This document shows, piece by piece, positions 47,501 through 55,385 of a stretch of DNA of 64,000 nucleotides. Position 1 is the first letter of the stretch. Each line of letters opens with the position of its first letter. The stretch is from the NCBI GenBank assembly GCA_001775395.1, contig MEWP01000063.1, positions 1 through 64,000 of the forward strand. Reading direction: 5' to 3'. The notes beneath the pieces are model-generated. The model saw only the letters and a list, made by a program, of their open reading frames with translations, searched no databases and was not told the DNA's origin. The translations under genes were made by a program, and so were the position numbers. This stretch comes from a candidate division Zixibacteria bacterium RBG_16_53_22 (GTDB lineage: Bacteria > Zixibacteria > MSB-5A5 > UBA10806).

Positions 47501-49284
47501 AGAATTGGCAAACTTGGGCTATCGAATTAGCTGGTTTCATGGGCAACGTCTTTGGTTATATTTTGACTGGGTTGGTTGCTATTCCATATTTGATAATCCA
47601 GTTGTCGGGTAAATTCCTGCAACTCATCCAGGGCTTGATCGATTATGCCAGCCAAAATTGGCCTACCTGGGCGGCTGAGTTAGGTACTCATGTAGCATCT
47701 ATCATCAGCAGTGTAGTGACGTTCGTTACCACTACCCTACCAACATGGATAGCCGATCTGTCTGCGAAGTTATCGGAACTTATTACTGGCTTCCTGGCTT
47801 ACGCAGGCGAGAATTGGCAAACCTGGGCCGTTGACCTGGCGGGCTTCGTCGGAAAAGTGTTTGGCTACATTATCATTGGCCTGGTAACTATTCCATACTT
47901 GATAATCCAATTAATAGGTAAATTGGCTGAGCTGATCCAGGGTCTCTTCTCCGGCGCTGACGAGAAAGAGGGCGAATGGGGCACGACACTGGGAAAGACT
48001 ATCGGCAAGGTGTTTGCCGGTGTCGTCACCTGGCTGATCGATAATGGCCCGACTATTGCTTCTGATCTGTTCAACGGCTTCAAGGACGTGATCGCCGCCC
48101 TGTGGACGTTCATAACCGCCACATTACCAGAATGGTCGGTCCAACTGGCAGATTTCATGAGCCAGCTTATGACCGCCTTTGGCAAGGGTATGCTCGAATC
48201 AGCTCCCTGGCTGGCCGATGCCCTAGCAGCCGGGCAGCAATTCGTAGACAACATCAAAGCTGGCATCGAAGCTGCGTGGATAGGCATCGTCACCTGGTTC
48301 GCGGGCAAGGTGCAAGAGCTATTAGCGCCTATCCTGGGAGCCAGAGAAACCATCGAGAATGCCTGGAGTGGCCTAAAGGAAGGCGTAACACAGCCTGTCG
48401 AGGGAGCCAAGAACGCCGTGGTGGGCGCTTTTGGTGGCTTGCAGGAGGGTATCAGCAGCACCGCCGAGAATGCGACTGGCAGCGTGATCGGCTTTTTCGA
48501 CAACTTGCGCAATACGTTGGTCGGCAACTCTATCGTGCCAGAGATGACCACGGCTATCGTCACCAACTTCACCACCATGGACACCACACTATCCGCAGGC
48601 TTGACCACGTTCACCACCTTTGCCACCAGCCTATGGCAACAGTTCACCCAGAATATCCTGATCATGTGGCAGGACATGGTGCAATTCGTGATTGAGCTGG
48701 CCCAGCAGCTAGAAGAAGTCCTGACCGAGATCATCCAGCGTATCGTAGAGTTGTTCAATGCCTGGCGAGAGGCTGTCGATAAAGTTATCGAGGGACTCAA
48801 GGCATTACCGGAGCCGTTAGGAGCCCTGGCCGAGTATATTCCCATCGTCGATCAATTAGCCGACAAATTTAACGATCTGTACAACAAGCTAAAGAATGCC
48901 ACCTCGCAGGCCGAGAAATTAGCCAAGGCACTCGAAAAGGTCAATTCCATGGGCGGCAATATGGCGGTATCTGTCTCCGGGGCAGCGCAGGGTGGCCTAT
49001 GGCGTGTGCCGAGTGTTTCTACCTGGACACTCCATCCCGGCGAGATGGTTTTGCCCGCCGGGGCTGCCGAGGCATTTCGCAGCTTCGCGGGCGGTGGTCT
49101 GCCTGCCATGGGTATGCCTGCCACTGAGTCCAACTCTGGACTCAACAAGCAGTATATCTTCGGACCGGGTGCCTTCCAGGGTGCTTTCCCCGGTGTGCGG
49201 ACTGCCCACGATGCCGAGGGTCTACTGAATCGCCTGGATCAACTGGCTCAGATCGCCGAACTTAAGGGGAGGGTAGTCAGCTAA
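41530..49284 (+). CDS. tail tape measure protein (2584 aa)
   Basis: Very long, alternating hydrophobic/helical, internal Trp-rich repeats, follows chaperones. Confidence 0.92.
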   Translation: MAVSQEIFRATLTVETNIVSAIEGLEKLSKKAIETLDSLQKISTAVVKPDLGGLNTISTTIEKATKDIRADFERLRQEVVGKSIIPEMIDAIAKEFDRLPNKTAPEVKKLHQQFEQLKTSVKPIEDAIAGMDASTRKHMEGIVAEALKMKGAFSDDQIKAAMASIGSATAKTGSEVQGTIGQLNKLAEAVRQVYLTQKPPAAKAAEAEIENRAKRAAAEFENLKKIGEKTFADYERQGQKFRQQTALATSELGEAAQRVTAFEQRFRAIGQVAAEGSTGFRAAVANIRGGFQLMAAEGGNFALGLRQAFFGLSGSTNVLGRALDWLGGRHNELSRATGKLEQETLRIDNIMRRFTTGMRDQMDVLKEVGKEEGVQKAALSEIDVQVKRVEKAFKDMNTTIVAGGKPTEQQMARIREEVRILEQSYRQLKVQGIIPAGSATDDMFKQMLKGIETQRVGSNQMIARVIALRKEVEKAEQSEKQSNATSEKRVGIFQRVSIAFSNLFNITRNVTNETKNFNQQLDQTGAKMGVVARTADVAKGAFVGFVGAAAAITGLRYAIDGIGFAIRNLGGKFLEVNNTAQNFGITLTNMLRGSKIEDQAEEVVGGAMDFIKEAVAATPFELADAIEAFQRLIIAGLDPKQWMEPIADAAAIMNKPMDQLIGAFQRLTVGDTGQALMMMRDFGINVNRAAVFVDQATGNLLSYDQAQQAVNMSAEQLAAKGWAKLNLEFSKGGELTTDTATALKILNGYLTQNSTIAGTAASRSLSLQGVMSNLKDSVSNLFIEMGKPIMEKLTGAGSGLLDKINELQPVLNALAANIGVALSGAIDFAINFISNFKENFAGLIEVVQTVISIVASIFAGDWQNAWFLFLDAIDVGLSNAVQFLDSWISNAFTWGWNFVVEIANGVLDSASSVLMEALNSVGEMISSFLAPGSAPEVGPLSTIDEWGAALMDIFGAGVADINDDNINTAMEEMKKLIQASGGQLSDGFYEAFSSIDFAAAIQNARAQLSDLLASFANLDMSKVLGSLKSVDFSFIRDALSPVKDFFKTMGSEGTEPFLKVRDSMAAIVAELNATGEINEEAFAKIGEVLGDQNKEMTKYLRLQLELHSAQRKLQDVQGEVAAAEARGFVPAALKAKLAAAEKDVEDKKEAVDWQKEYVAWQKEGNQLQQEFVGGLDKAAKAMGKAASAAGSAAKAQAKQIETLAEWYAREKALIEEKYRLGVIGEQEYVQALLNLEKQYVDRSLEEGIPAGLDAHVQAIKELELRLEGLKEKTKEAQGQASKGIEMQTPAEILGKFAKNIQEIAQQTGGDFADGFVLAMREGIPRNVPGLMADIWAKILEGFVTIFNNIRNFLAQNVTPQNFPIFAVVAGLFTQLAASPIMNFVTRLAARIAPVIVRLGGLRGILLKLLGVLGRAALLGGIIITIFLNWDKIVAALSPVITSLSTAIKALADEAIAAIIERMGGAEQAAIKFNAAYETMRSIVAGVGEVFNMLITSGFSEIGQAIEGAFKSAVMAMPTQGISGAISTFFTTLISSLSTTNIGQAITNLFTNAVAGIRETILPIFSDVLGGIGTALGGLVPPGVVDTFNQLRQSIAAFFEEGRLGGEIVRLFGDLKELMVALAPIAKALLSVLAALAGLVANSLVAAFQTIIDILPNIEGFFAGLVRIVRGVLDVVSGLATLIQSAWALITGDTEKAQTLFQTAIGQIGSGLGEIFSGITLAVSNAAQAILGFPITFISHFVDNIIAFLPQGSSFSQTLQAIGGAISSLKDILTGALEAIGSGISAIGMVISDFLSGQISFQEAWNQIKTIFASTVDAVSEALAPLGQALLDGILNGVEWLRTNAPIILQTIGAWVTDTLVPGIASFAASLATGFVDLFGKAVEYVGANWPTWLETLNSYAASIIAGVVTFVTTTLPVWASALATKVGELFQAALDYVQTNWPAWSATLNSYVGPIIDGIIIFFTATLPTWITDLITKFGELVQGLLIYVGQNWQTWAIELAGFMGNVFGYILTGLVAIPYLIIQLSGKFLQLIQGLIDYASQNWPTWAAELGTHVASIISSVVTFVTTTLPTWIADLSAKLSELITGFLAYAGENWQTWAVDLAGFVGKVFGYIIIGLVTIPYLIIQLIGKLAELIQGLFSGADEKEGEWGTTLGKTIGKVFAGVVTWLIDNGPTIASDLFNGFKDVIAALWTFITATLPEWSVQLADFMSQLMTAFGKGMLESAPWLADALAAGQQFVDNIKAGIEAAWIGIVTWFAGKVQELLAPILGARETIENAWSGLKEGVTQPVEGAKNAVVGAFGGLQEGISSTAENATGSVIGFFDNLRNTLVGNSIVPEMTTAIVTNFTTMDTTLSAGLTTFTTFATSLWQQFTQNILIMWQDMVQFVIELAQQLEEVLTEIIQRIVELFNAWREAVDKVIEGLKALPEPLGALAEYIPIVDQLADKFNDLYNKLKNATSQAEKLAKALEKVNSMGGNMAVSVSGAAQGGLWRVPSVSTWTLHPGEMVLPAGAAEAFRSFAGGGLPAMGMPATESNSGLNKQYIFGPGAFQGAFPGVRTAHDAEGLLNRLDQLAQIAELKGRVVS
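44168..44186. repeat. dispersed palindrome copy CAGTCCAATTTCTGGACTC (one arm mismatch)
   Basis: Read directly; in frame as VQFLDS. Confidence 0.75.
47179..47950 (+). repeat. internal Trp-containing tandem repeats in tape measure protein
   Basis: NWPTW/NWPAW/NWQTW modules; ~103-aa supramodule ENWQTWA..LAGF.G.VFGYI..GLV.IPYLIIQL..K repeated (47503 and 47812). Confidence 0.85.
49126..49143. repeat. dispersed palindrome copy GAGTCCAACTCTGGACTC
   Basis: Read directly; in frame as ESNSGL near C-terminus of tape measure. Confidence 0.9.
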
Positions 49285-51908
49285 TGGGTATCGCCGACGC
49301 GACTCTGATACTCCATGCGGAAGGTAGAGCTAGCATCACTTTTGACACGTTGAGCATAGATGGTGCCACGGCAGGCTATTATGTTCCGGCTGAGACGCTG
49401 ATCTTCAACGAAGCCGAGCGGGAGCAGATCGTCTACTCGGAAGGAGCCAATATCGATGGCGGTGAGTATATCACCAGCTTCGCGCCCCTGGTAGATGTCT
49501 CGTTCACGTGTTACTGCTGGGGTGACACTAGGGTGGCTGCCATCCAGCGTGCCCAGGCGCTCAAGTTGGCGGTCGGCAACGAGCACGGTGGGCAATTGCA
49601 ATACATGCCTGCCGACGTAATTACTCGCTCTACCTATTATCACTACGTCAAGAGTCCCATCCCGCCCATGGCCGACGTGACTGACAATACCTGGGACAGT
49701 CGCCTAAAGGCTACGCAGAGCATTGGCAACAAGTACGTGGTGGTCCTGGAAGTCGTGCTCAAGACCATGCCGGTTGCCACCAGCGATCCCGACAACCTGG
49801 TGGCGTTGTCGCTATCTCGCTCGACATTGGATGACCACGTGTACGGGGCAGCCTACAACTATTTCGACATCACCGGCAGCGCCGTCAAGGGCGACCAACC
49901 CGCCTACGTGCGTTTCCGCGCTCGCAACTCGCAGTCAGGCACCAATGAGGAGATCGCCAAGCTGTACCTGACCTCGCGCAGCTCCCTGCTGTCCACACTC
50001 AATTACTACCAGCACGTGTACCAGGCCGAAGATGCTACCAGCCTGACCCCCACGGCGGTATGGTCCACGCCTGCCGATGGTTCACGCTCTGGCTCTGCTT
50101 ACCGGCGCTGTAACCCCGGTGCGGAGTACAACGATGACCAGTTGGGTTTACGCTTCACGCTGTCCAACGAGAGCCACCATCGCGGGCGCTGCACGGTACT
50201 GGGCGTGGTACGGGCCAAGACTGCCTACTGGTCCAGCCAGGTCAAGTACACCATCGCCGGTGAGGTGGTGGCCTATAGCTCAGCCTACAACTATGCCGAG
50301 CACTTCGATAAGTGGTCGATCATGGTTCTGGGCGAGATCGACATGCCTGCCATGATCATCAGTGGGCTGGAGACTATCGCGCCTGCCCTGGAAGTGTACT
50401 TTACTCGCAGCGATGGCTCAGAGGGAGACTACGTGGACCTGGACTTTATCATGCTGGCTTTCAACGACGAGTGCCTGGCTTTGTTTAGCCACGCGGACGG
50501 CTTTACCAACGACCAGAAGCTACTCTTCGAGCGACTGGCAATGGGCAAGAGCCTGGCGCACTTGATCAACCAATCTACGTCGGCCTTTGAGGACGAGGTA
50601 GATGCGCACTATGGCTCGGAGGTGTTGCCAGTTCCGCCTGGCTTCGACACACGGGTAGGTGTGCTGTTCCAGCGGATCGATCCAGTCGTATTCGAGGATG
50701 ACTTCAGCAGCTACGATGGTGTCAGCTTTTTGCGTCTGGCACAGATGAATCTGGACGAGTCGTGGACTGAAGATCCAAGTGATGGCACTGTGGAAGTTGT
50801 GCTCGATTCAGTCGTATATCGCGTCGAGGGTGATGCATCTCTAAAGTTGATACCTGGCCCCATAACCCAACTTGCCAGTTCCTACCTGTCCATTACGCCC
50901 ATCAACCTGGGCAGTGGATCGCTTTTCACAGATGGTGACTTTCTGTGTTGGTTTGTTGATTGTCTGAATGTTTCCAAGTTATCCGATGCCATCATTGCAC
51001 TGGGTGAGTTAGGGGCAGTAGGTCCATACATTAGTAGTGCCCTGGGCGATTTTTCACTGGCAGCAGGCTACAATTTCAAGTATGTGCTTAAGACTGTTAT
51101 CCGGGGCTATAGCCTGGGTATGAATGCCACATCATTGGTGGGTATTCAGTATGCAGCTACCGATGGCTCCGGGCCTGTCTTTTATACCGACTATCTCAGA
51201 ATCGAAAAAGCTGATCCAGATGATGCCACCCGACCCAATGCCACAGGTGCCAATTGGAACTTCCAGCCCAACGATGGCAGGTGGGCTATTACTTATGACG
51301 GACCAGGCGGAGATAACGAGGCAGTTCTGGCTTGTTTTGAACAGGCGGCTGTTGGGGTTGCCACGGCTGCCCGCGACATAACTACACCCGATGACGTGGC
51401 TGGATTCTGCAAAATTGCATTCAGAAATAGCACGTCTCATTCAGCCGGTATCGCCTTCAGGTTAAGCGACCAGACATTGGGTAGCGAGGATGGCTACGTC
51501 TTCATCCTGTATGGCTATGGCTACATTCGCCTGATGAAGTACGTAGCTGGTACGCCTACCTACCTGGCAGAGGTCGGGCTGGCTACCGGCAATCTATCGC
51601 TCGATACATGGTATTGGCTGGGTTTCAAGGCAGATGGCAACTCGCTCAAGGCATATTTGAGCCTGACCGAGCCGGTGGGCGACAGCAATTCCGAGAAATT
51701 AGCCAACCTACTATCCGAATCTAACCTGGTCGTCAGTGTGACAGATGCCACTTTCAGTTCTGGATCTGTGGGGGCCATGTCACACAATTCTGGCACACGC
51801 TTCGGGGAATTTTATGTCGAGCACGTCGAGGATCTACATATACCAGCCGACCAGGTAACAGTCGAGGCGGCGGCATTATTCAGGGGTGTTTACCCCTTCC
51901 CGGACTAA
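49284..51908 (+). CDS. distal tail/tail-tip protein with C-terminal lectin-like region
   Basis: Position after TMP; 874 aa; concanavalin-like C-term (GIAFRLSDQTLGSEDGYVFILYGYGYIRLMK). Confidence 0.65.
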   Translation: MGIADATLILHAEGRASITFDTLSIDGATAGYYVPAETLIFNEAEREQIVYSEGANIDGGEYITSFAPLVDVSFTCYCWGDTRVAAIQRAQALKLAVGNEHGGQLQYMPADVITRSTYYHYVKSPIPPMADVTDNTWDSRLKATQSIGNKYVVVLEVVLKTMPVATSDPDNLVALSLSRSTLDDHVYGAAYNYFDITGSAVKGDQPAYVRFRARNSQSGTNEEIAKLYLTSRSSLLSTLNYYQHVYQAEDATSLTPTAVWSTPADGSRSGSAYRRCNPGAEYNDDQLGLRFTLSNESHHRGRCTVLGVVRAKTAYWSSQVKYTIAGEVVAYSSAYNYAEHFDKWSIMVLGEIDMPAMIISGLETIAPALEVYFTRSDGSEGDYVDLDFIMLAFNDECLALFSHADGFTNDQKLLFERLAMGKSLAHLINQSTSAFEDEVDAHYGSEVLPVPPGFDTRVGVLFQRIDPVVFEDDFSSYDGVSFLRLAQMNLDESWTEDPSDGTVEVVLDSVVYRVEGDASLKLIPGPITQLASSYLSITPINLGSGSLFTDGDFLCWFVDCLNVSKLSDAIIALGELGAVGPYISSALGDFSLAAGYNFKYVLKTVIRGYSLGMNATSLVGIQYAATDGSGPVFYTDYLRIEKADPDDATRPNATGANWNFQPNDGRWAITYDGPGGDNEAVLACFEQAAVGVATAARDITTPDDVAGFCKIAFRNSTSHSAGIAFRLSDQTLGSEDGYVFILYGYGYIRLMKYVAGTPTYLAEVGLATGNLSLDTWYWLGFKADGNSLKAYLSLTEPVGDSNSEKLANLLSESNLVVSVTDATFSSGSVGAMSHNSGTRFGEFYVEHVEDLHIPADQVTVEAAALFRGVYPFPD

Positions 51909-51919
51909 GGAGAGCCAAC

Positions 51920-53182
51920 TTGAAACGAATAGCGATTATGTCAACCTTCTTCGAGGCCACCAGCGGCTACTCGCTCATCGGCGTAGCCGAGACGCAAATC
52001 CGCATGCTGCTGGATCATGGTTACGAGCCGGTGGTGCTCGTGCAGGATAATTTTACGTCACCTCCATCTCCCACACTCTGGTCAGAAACCATGATAGATT
52101 TGCGTAAATGCCTGCCCTTCATGCACTTACGCACCGACGTGGCCCCCGATTTTGAAGAGAGGGTTAGCAAGATCGAAGCAGCCCTGGCAGAGCACTTGGC
52201 TGATGTCAATGTCTGCATCACGCACGATATTATGCTTCAGGACTTCTACAAGGAGCACAACGCAGCCGTGCGGCGCTATGCCAAAAGTAGACCCGACTTA
52301 CTTTGGCTTCATTGGCTGCACAGTTGCCCCTCACCCAGCAATGAGGCCCAATACCCCAACGCCCTGCGCTATATCTCGCCACCAGGCTTTCTCGTGTATC
52401 CTAACTCGACCGATCTAAGCCGTGTGTGCCAGACCTACCATCTGGGCGGGCAAGAGTGGCGTGCCAAAGCCTGCCGCGCCGGGCACGCCATCGATCCCTT
52501 GCGAGTGTGGCATTACGACCCTTTGACAGTCGATCTGGCGACCAGGGCCAGATTGCTGTCGGGTGAGGTGGTAGCGGTCTATCCAGCCAGATTGGATCGT
52601 GGAAAACAGCCAGAGAAGATCATCTATCTCATGGCAGGTGTCAAAGAGGCTGGCTACGAGCCACGCCTGCTGGTCATCGACTGGCAGAGCGCCGGGCAGC
52701 GTTTCCAGCAGTACATCGATGAGTTATTGGCCTTGAGTGAGAGCCTGGGTCTGGGCGATTGTGTTAGTTTTACCTCACGCCTGGATGACCGCTGTAGCCA
52801 GGGCGTGCCACGTCACGTGGTTGTGGAGCTGATGGATCTGTCCAATACGTACATTCATCCCAGTCGGGTGGAAACCTATAGCTTGGTAGTCCACGAAGCC
52901 GCTCTGCGCGGTAAGCTGCTATGTCTCAACCATGACCTGCCACCCATGCGTGAGCTATTTGGGGATAACAGCATCTTTTTCGACTTCGAGAGTGACCGCT
53001 TCAGCCGCAGGTACGAGCCGGATGAGCGTATCTTCTGGCAGGGTGAGGCCAAACGTCTGATCGCCGAGTTGAAACAGAACCGGGCTTTGTGGGCACAGAC
53101 GGTGGCCCGCAGAGAGTGGACACCCGAAGCCATGTGGAAAGAATTCGAGACGCTATTTTTCCTGGAGTCAGTCGGTGAGTGA
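51920..53182 (+). CDS. glycosyltransferase (GT4-like)
   Basis: VVAVYPARLDRGKQPEKIIYLMAG...YIHPSRVETYSLVVHEAALRGKLLCLNHDLPPMRELFG. Confidence 0.75.
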   Translation: MKRIAIMSTFFEATSGYSLIGVAETQIRMLLDHGYEPVVLVQDNFTSPPSPTLWSETMIDLRKCLPFMHLRTDVAPDFEERVSKIEAALAEHLADVNVCITHDIMLQDFYKEHNAAVRRYAKSRPDLLWLHWLHSCPSPSNEAQYPNALRYISPPGFLVYPNSTDLSRVCQTYHLGGQEWRAKACRAGHAIDPLRVWHYDPLTVDLATRARLLSGEVVAVYPARLDRGKQPEKIIYLMAGVKEAGYEPRLLVIDWQSAGQRFQQYIDELLALSESLGLGDCVSFTSRLDDRCSQGVPRHVVVELMDLSNTYIHPSRVETYSLVVHEAALRGKLLCLNHDLPPMRELFGDNSIFFDFESDRFSRRYEPDERIFWQGEAKRLIAELKQNRALWAQTVARREWTPEAMWKEFETLFFLESVGE

Positions 53183-53756
53183 TTATCACAGTCTGATGCG
53201 TAATTGGTCAGATACCTGGTTTATGGGTGTGCAGTGTAGTCAGTACGCTGTAGACTTCGTGTTGTGGGAACGCCTGCTGAACCATAACCCTGACGTGGAT
53301 CGCATCATCGAGCTGGGTACACTGTGGGGCGGTTTCAGCCTTTTCTTGTTTTTACAAGCCCTACAGCGCAATATGACATTTATCACCTTCGATGATGGAT
53401 CATATGCAGTTACACAATGCAAGACTGATGGTCCACTGGCTGTTGATACGCCACTTGGACAAAGACTCGATCTGACTGATCACTGTGTACATGGCAATGT
53501 ATTCGATGATTGCTACGAGATAGTGACTTCATATTTGCAAGGCCCAGGCCGCTGTGTCTTGTTCTGTGACGACGGCAATAAGCCCAAAGAGTTTGCTACC
53601 TTCGCGCCACTTGCCAAGCCAGGCGACATCATCGTGGTGCACGATTGGGGCACCGAGATACTGGAGCAGCACATCGACTATGATTTGGTGGACGAGATCA
53701 TGGCAGAGGATTGCCATAGCCTGGGCAGCCTGAGCCATTTCTTCATCAGGAGGTAA
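53175..53756 (+). CDS. class I SAM methyltransferase-like (CmcI-like)
   Basis: DRIIELGTLWGGFSLFL...FITFDDGSY...CVLFCDDGNKPKEF..FAPLAKPGDIIVVHDWG. Confidence 0.7.
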   Translation: MSDYHSLMRNWSDTWFMGVQCSQYAVDFVLWERLLNHNPDVDRIIELGTLWGGFSLFLFLQALQRNMTFITFDDGSYAVTQCKTDGPLAVDTPLGQRLDLTDHCVHGNVFDDCYEIVTSYLQGPGRCVLFCDDGNKPKEFATFAPLAKPGDIIVVHDWGTEILEQHIDYDLVDEIMAEDCHSLGSLSHFFIRR

Positions 53757-53757
53757 T

Positions 53758-54012
53758 ATGGCAGGTAGAAACATCAACGTCTGGATCGAGAACTGGACCA
53801 ACGATGGCGTGAACGTTCAGGTGCCGCGTTATTCGGTTAGCGTGCGCATCGAGTGGACTAAAGCGGACGGCACGCCTGGTAGCCACGAGAATGCCTACAG
53901 GTTTCCCAACGCACTGCAAAACGTGCCGGTGGCACGTCTGCGGCGCTACATGGAGGAGATCATTTTGCGTGAGGTACGGATTCAATTGGGCATAGACGAG
54001 GCGCAGGAATGA
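53758..54012 (+). CDS. hypothetical protein (84 aa)
   Basis: ORF. Confidence 0.65.
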   Translation: MAGRNINVWIENWTNDGVNVQVPRYSVSVRIEWTKADGTPGSHENAYRFPNALQNVPVARLRRYMEEIILREVRIQLGIDEAQE

Positions 54013-55385
54013 CTACCTATTATGTCGGCTCCGGTGGCAATGACGGCAATGACGGCCTTACATGGGGCGCGAGAAAATTGACCCTCAACGGGGTCGAAGA
54101 CATTCCCGTCGTAGCAGGCGATACCGTCTACGTCGCGCCGGGCGTCTATCGAGAACTACTGACCTGTGACGTATCTGGCTCGGCGGGTAATCCTATCACT
54201 TATATCGGTGATGTGACGGGCGAGCATACTGATGGCATAGGTGGCATCGTGCGTGTCACTGGCAGTGACAACGATACGAGCACTGCCAGGAATTATGGCA
54301 TCACCGGCACTGGGCGGAATTTCCGCACTTTTCGCGGCTTCCGTATCGATGCATGCACGCTGGACGGCATTATTCTCGACGGCACGAACTGGATCGTCGA
54401 GGATTGCGCCATATTCGACACCACTCGGTATGGCATTTACGTAAACGGGGCCAACCAGGCCAGTAACACATTCCGGCGCTGTTGCATGTTCGGCTGCAAA
54501 CAGACGGGCATCCTATTTTATCATAGTGCCGACGTAGCCGGGACGAGCCAACTGGTCGAGAATTGCTTAATTCTCGATTCCGACTACGGCCTGCACAGCC
54601 TGATCGAAGTTTGGAACATCGATGGAATCACTATCAAACATTGCCTGCTGAGCGGCGGCATCGGCGCGGGTGTCCGCGTCCAGGCCAACACAGGCAACCC
54701 CATGGTCACTGTACGCAATTCGATGATCCAAAACTGCTGGCGAGGATTCAACGCCGTGGCCGCAGGCGACATCGACGAGAATTATAATAATCTGTACGGC
54801 AACAACGCGAATCGGACTAACACGAACATCGGTGCCAACTCGACGACGTACCCGCCCCTGCTGGCAGCGCCACTACTATTGGACGGCATCAGGCTGCCGT
54901 GGTGGTTCGGTAGGCTCTCGGAATGGTCAGCCATGCGGCAATTGACAGGGGAAAGCATGTCAGACGACGACCTGTCCGGCATCACGCGCCCGGCAACGGA
55001 CAGTAAGAAATCGTGGGGAGCAGTGCAGTTCCAACCCATGGTGCGTGAGGCAACCACGGTGCGTACCGGGGCAGCCAGCCTGGAACTGTCCGACGCGGGC
55101 GAGCACCAGATCATAGTGCCGGTATCCAATGAGAGCACGACCATCAGTGTCTATTGCTACCGCGAGGCGGACTATACTGGGACCAACCCACGTATGGTCA
55201 TCAAGCAGCCTGGGCAATCTGATCGGACTACGACCGACGCTGGTGCGGCCTCGCAATGGAATCAACTGACAGACACCTTCACCCCGGCAGCCATCCCGCC
55301 CTACGTGGTGGTATGCCTGCAAAGTCTGAACACAGCAGCAGCTACGGATTTCAAGGTCTATTTCGATGACTTGGTGGTTTCATAA
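54009..55385 (+). CDS. right-handed parallel beta-helix tailspike-like protein
   Basis: Repeated GI..DG/NWIVEDCAIFDT..YGIYVNGA...NTFRRCCMFGCKQTGI. Confidence 0.75.
   Translation: MTTYYVGSGGNDGNDGLTWGARKLTLNGVEDIPVVAGDTVYVAPGVYRELLTCDVSGSAGNPITYIGDVTGEHTDGIGGIVRVTGSDNDTSTARNYGITGTGRNFRTFRGFRIDACTLDGIILDGTNWIVEDCAIFDTTRYGIYVNGANQASNTFRRCCMFGCKQTGILFYHSADVAGTSQLVENCLILDSDYGLHSLIEVWNIDGITIKHCLLSGGIGAGVRVQANTGNPMVTVRNSMIQNCWRGFNAVAAGDIDENYNNLYGNNANRTNTNIGANSTTYPPLLAAPLLLDGIRLPWWFGRLSEWSAMRQLTGESMSDDDLSGITRPATDSKKSWGAVQFQPMVREATTVRTGAASLELSDAGEHQIIVPVSNESTTISVYCYREADYTGTNPRMVIKQPGQSDRTTTDAGAASQWNQLTDTFTPAAIPPYVVVCLQSLNTAAATDFKVYFDDLVVS

Noticed and set aside
47865-48845. 326-aa minus ORF and 48102..48695 plus ORF inside tape measure
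   Set aside because: Alternative-frame shadows of a long high-confidence CDS
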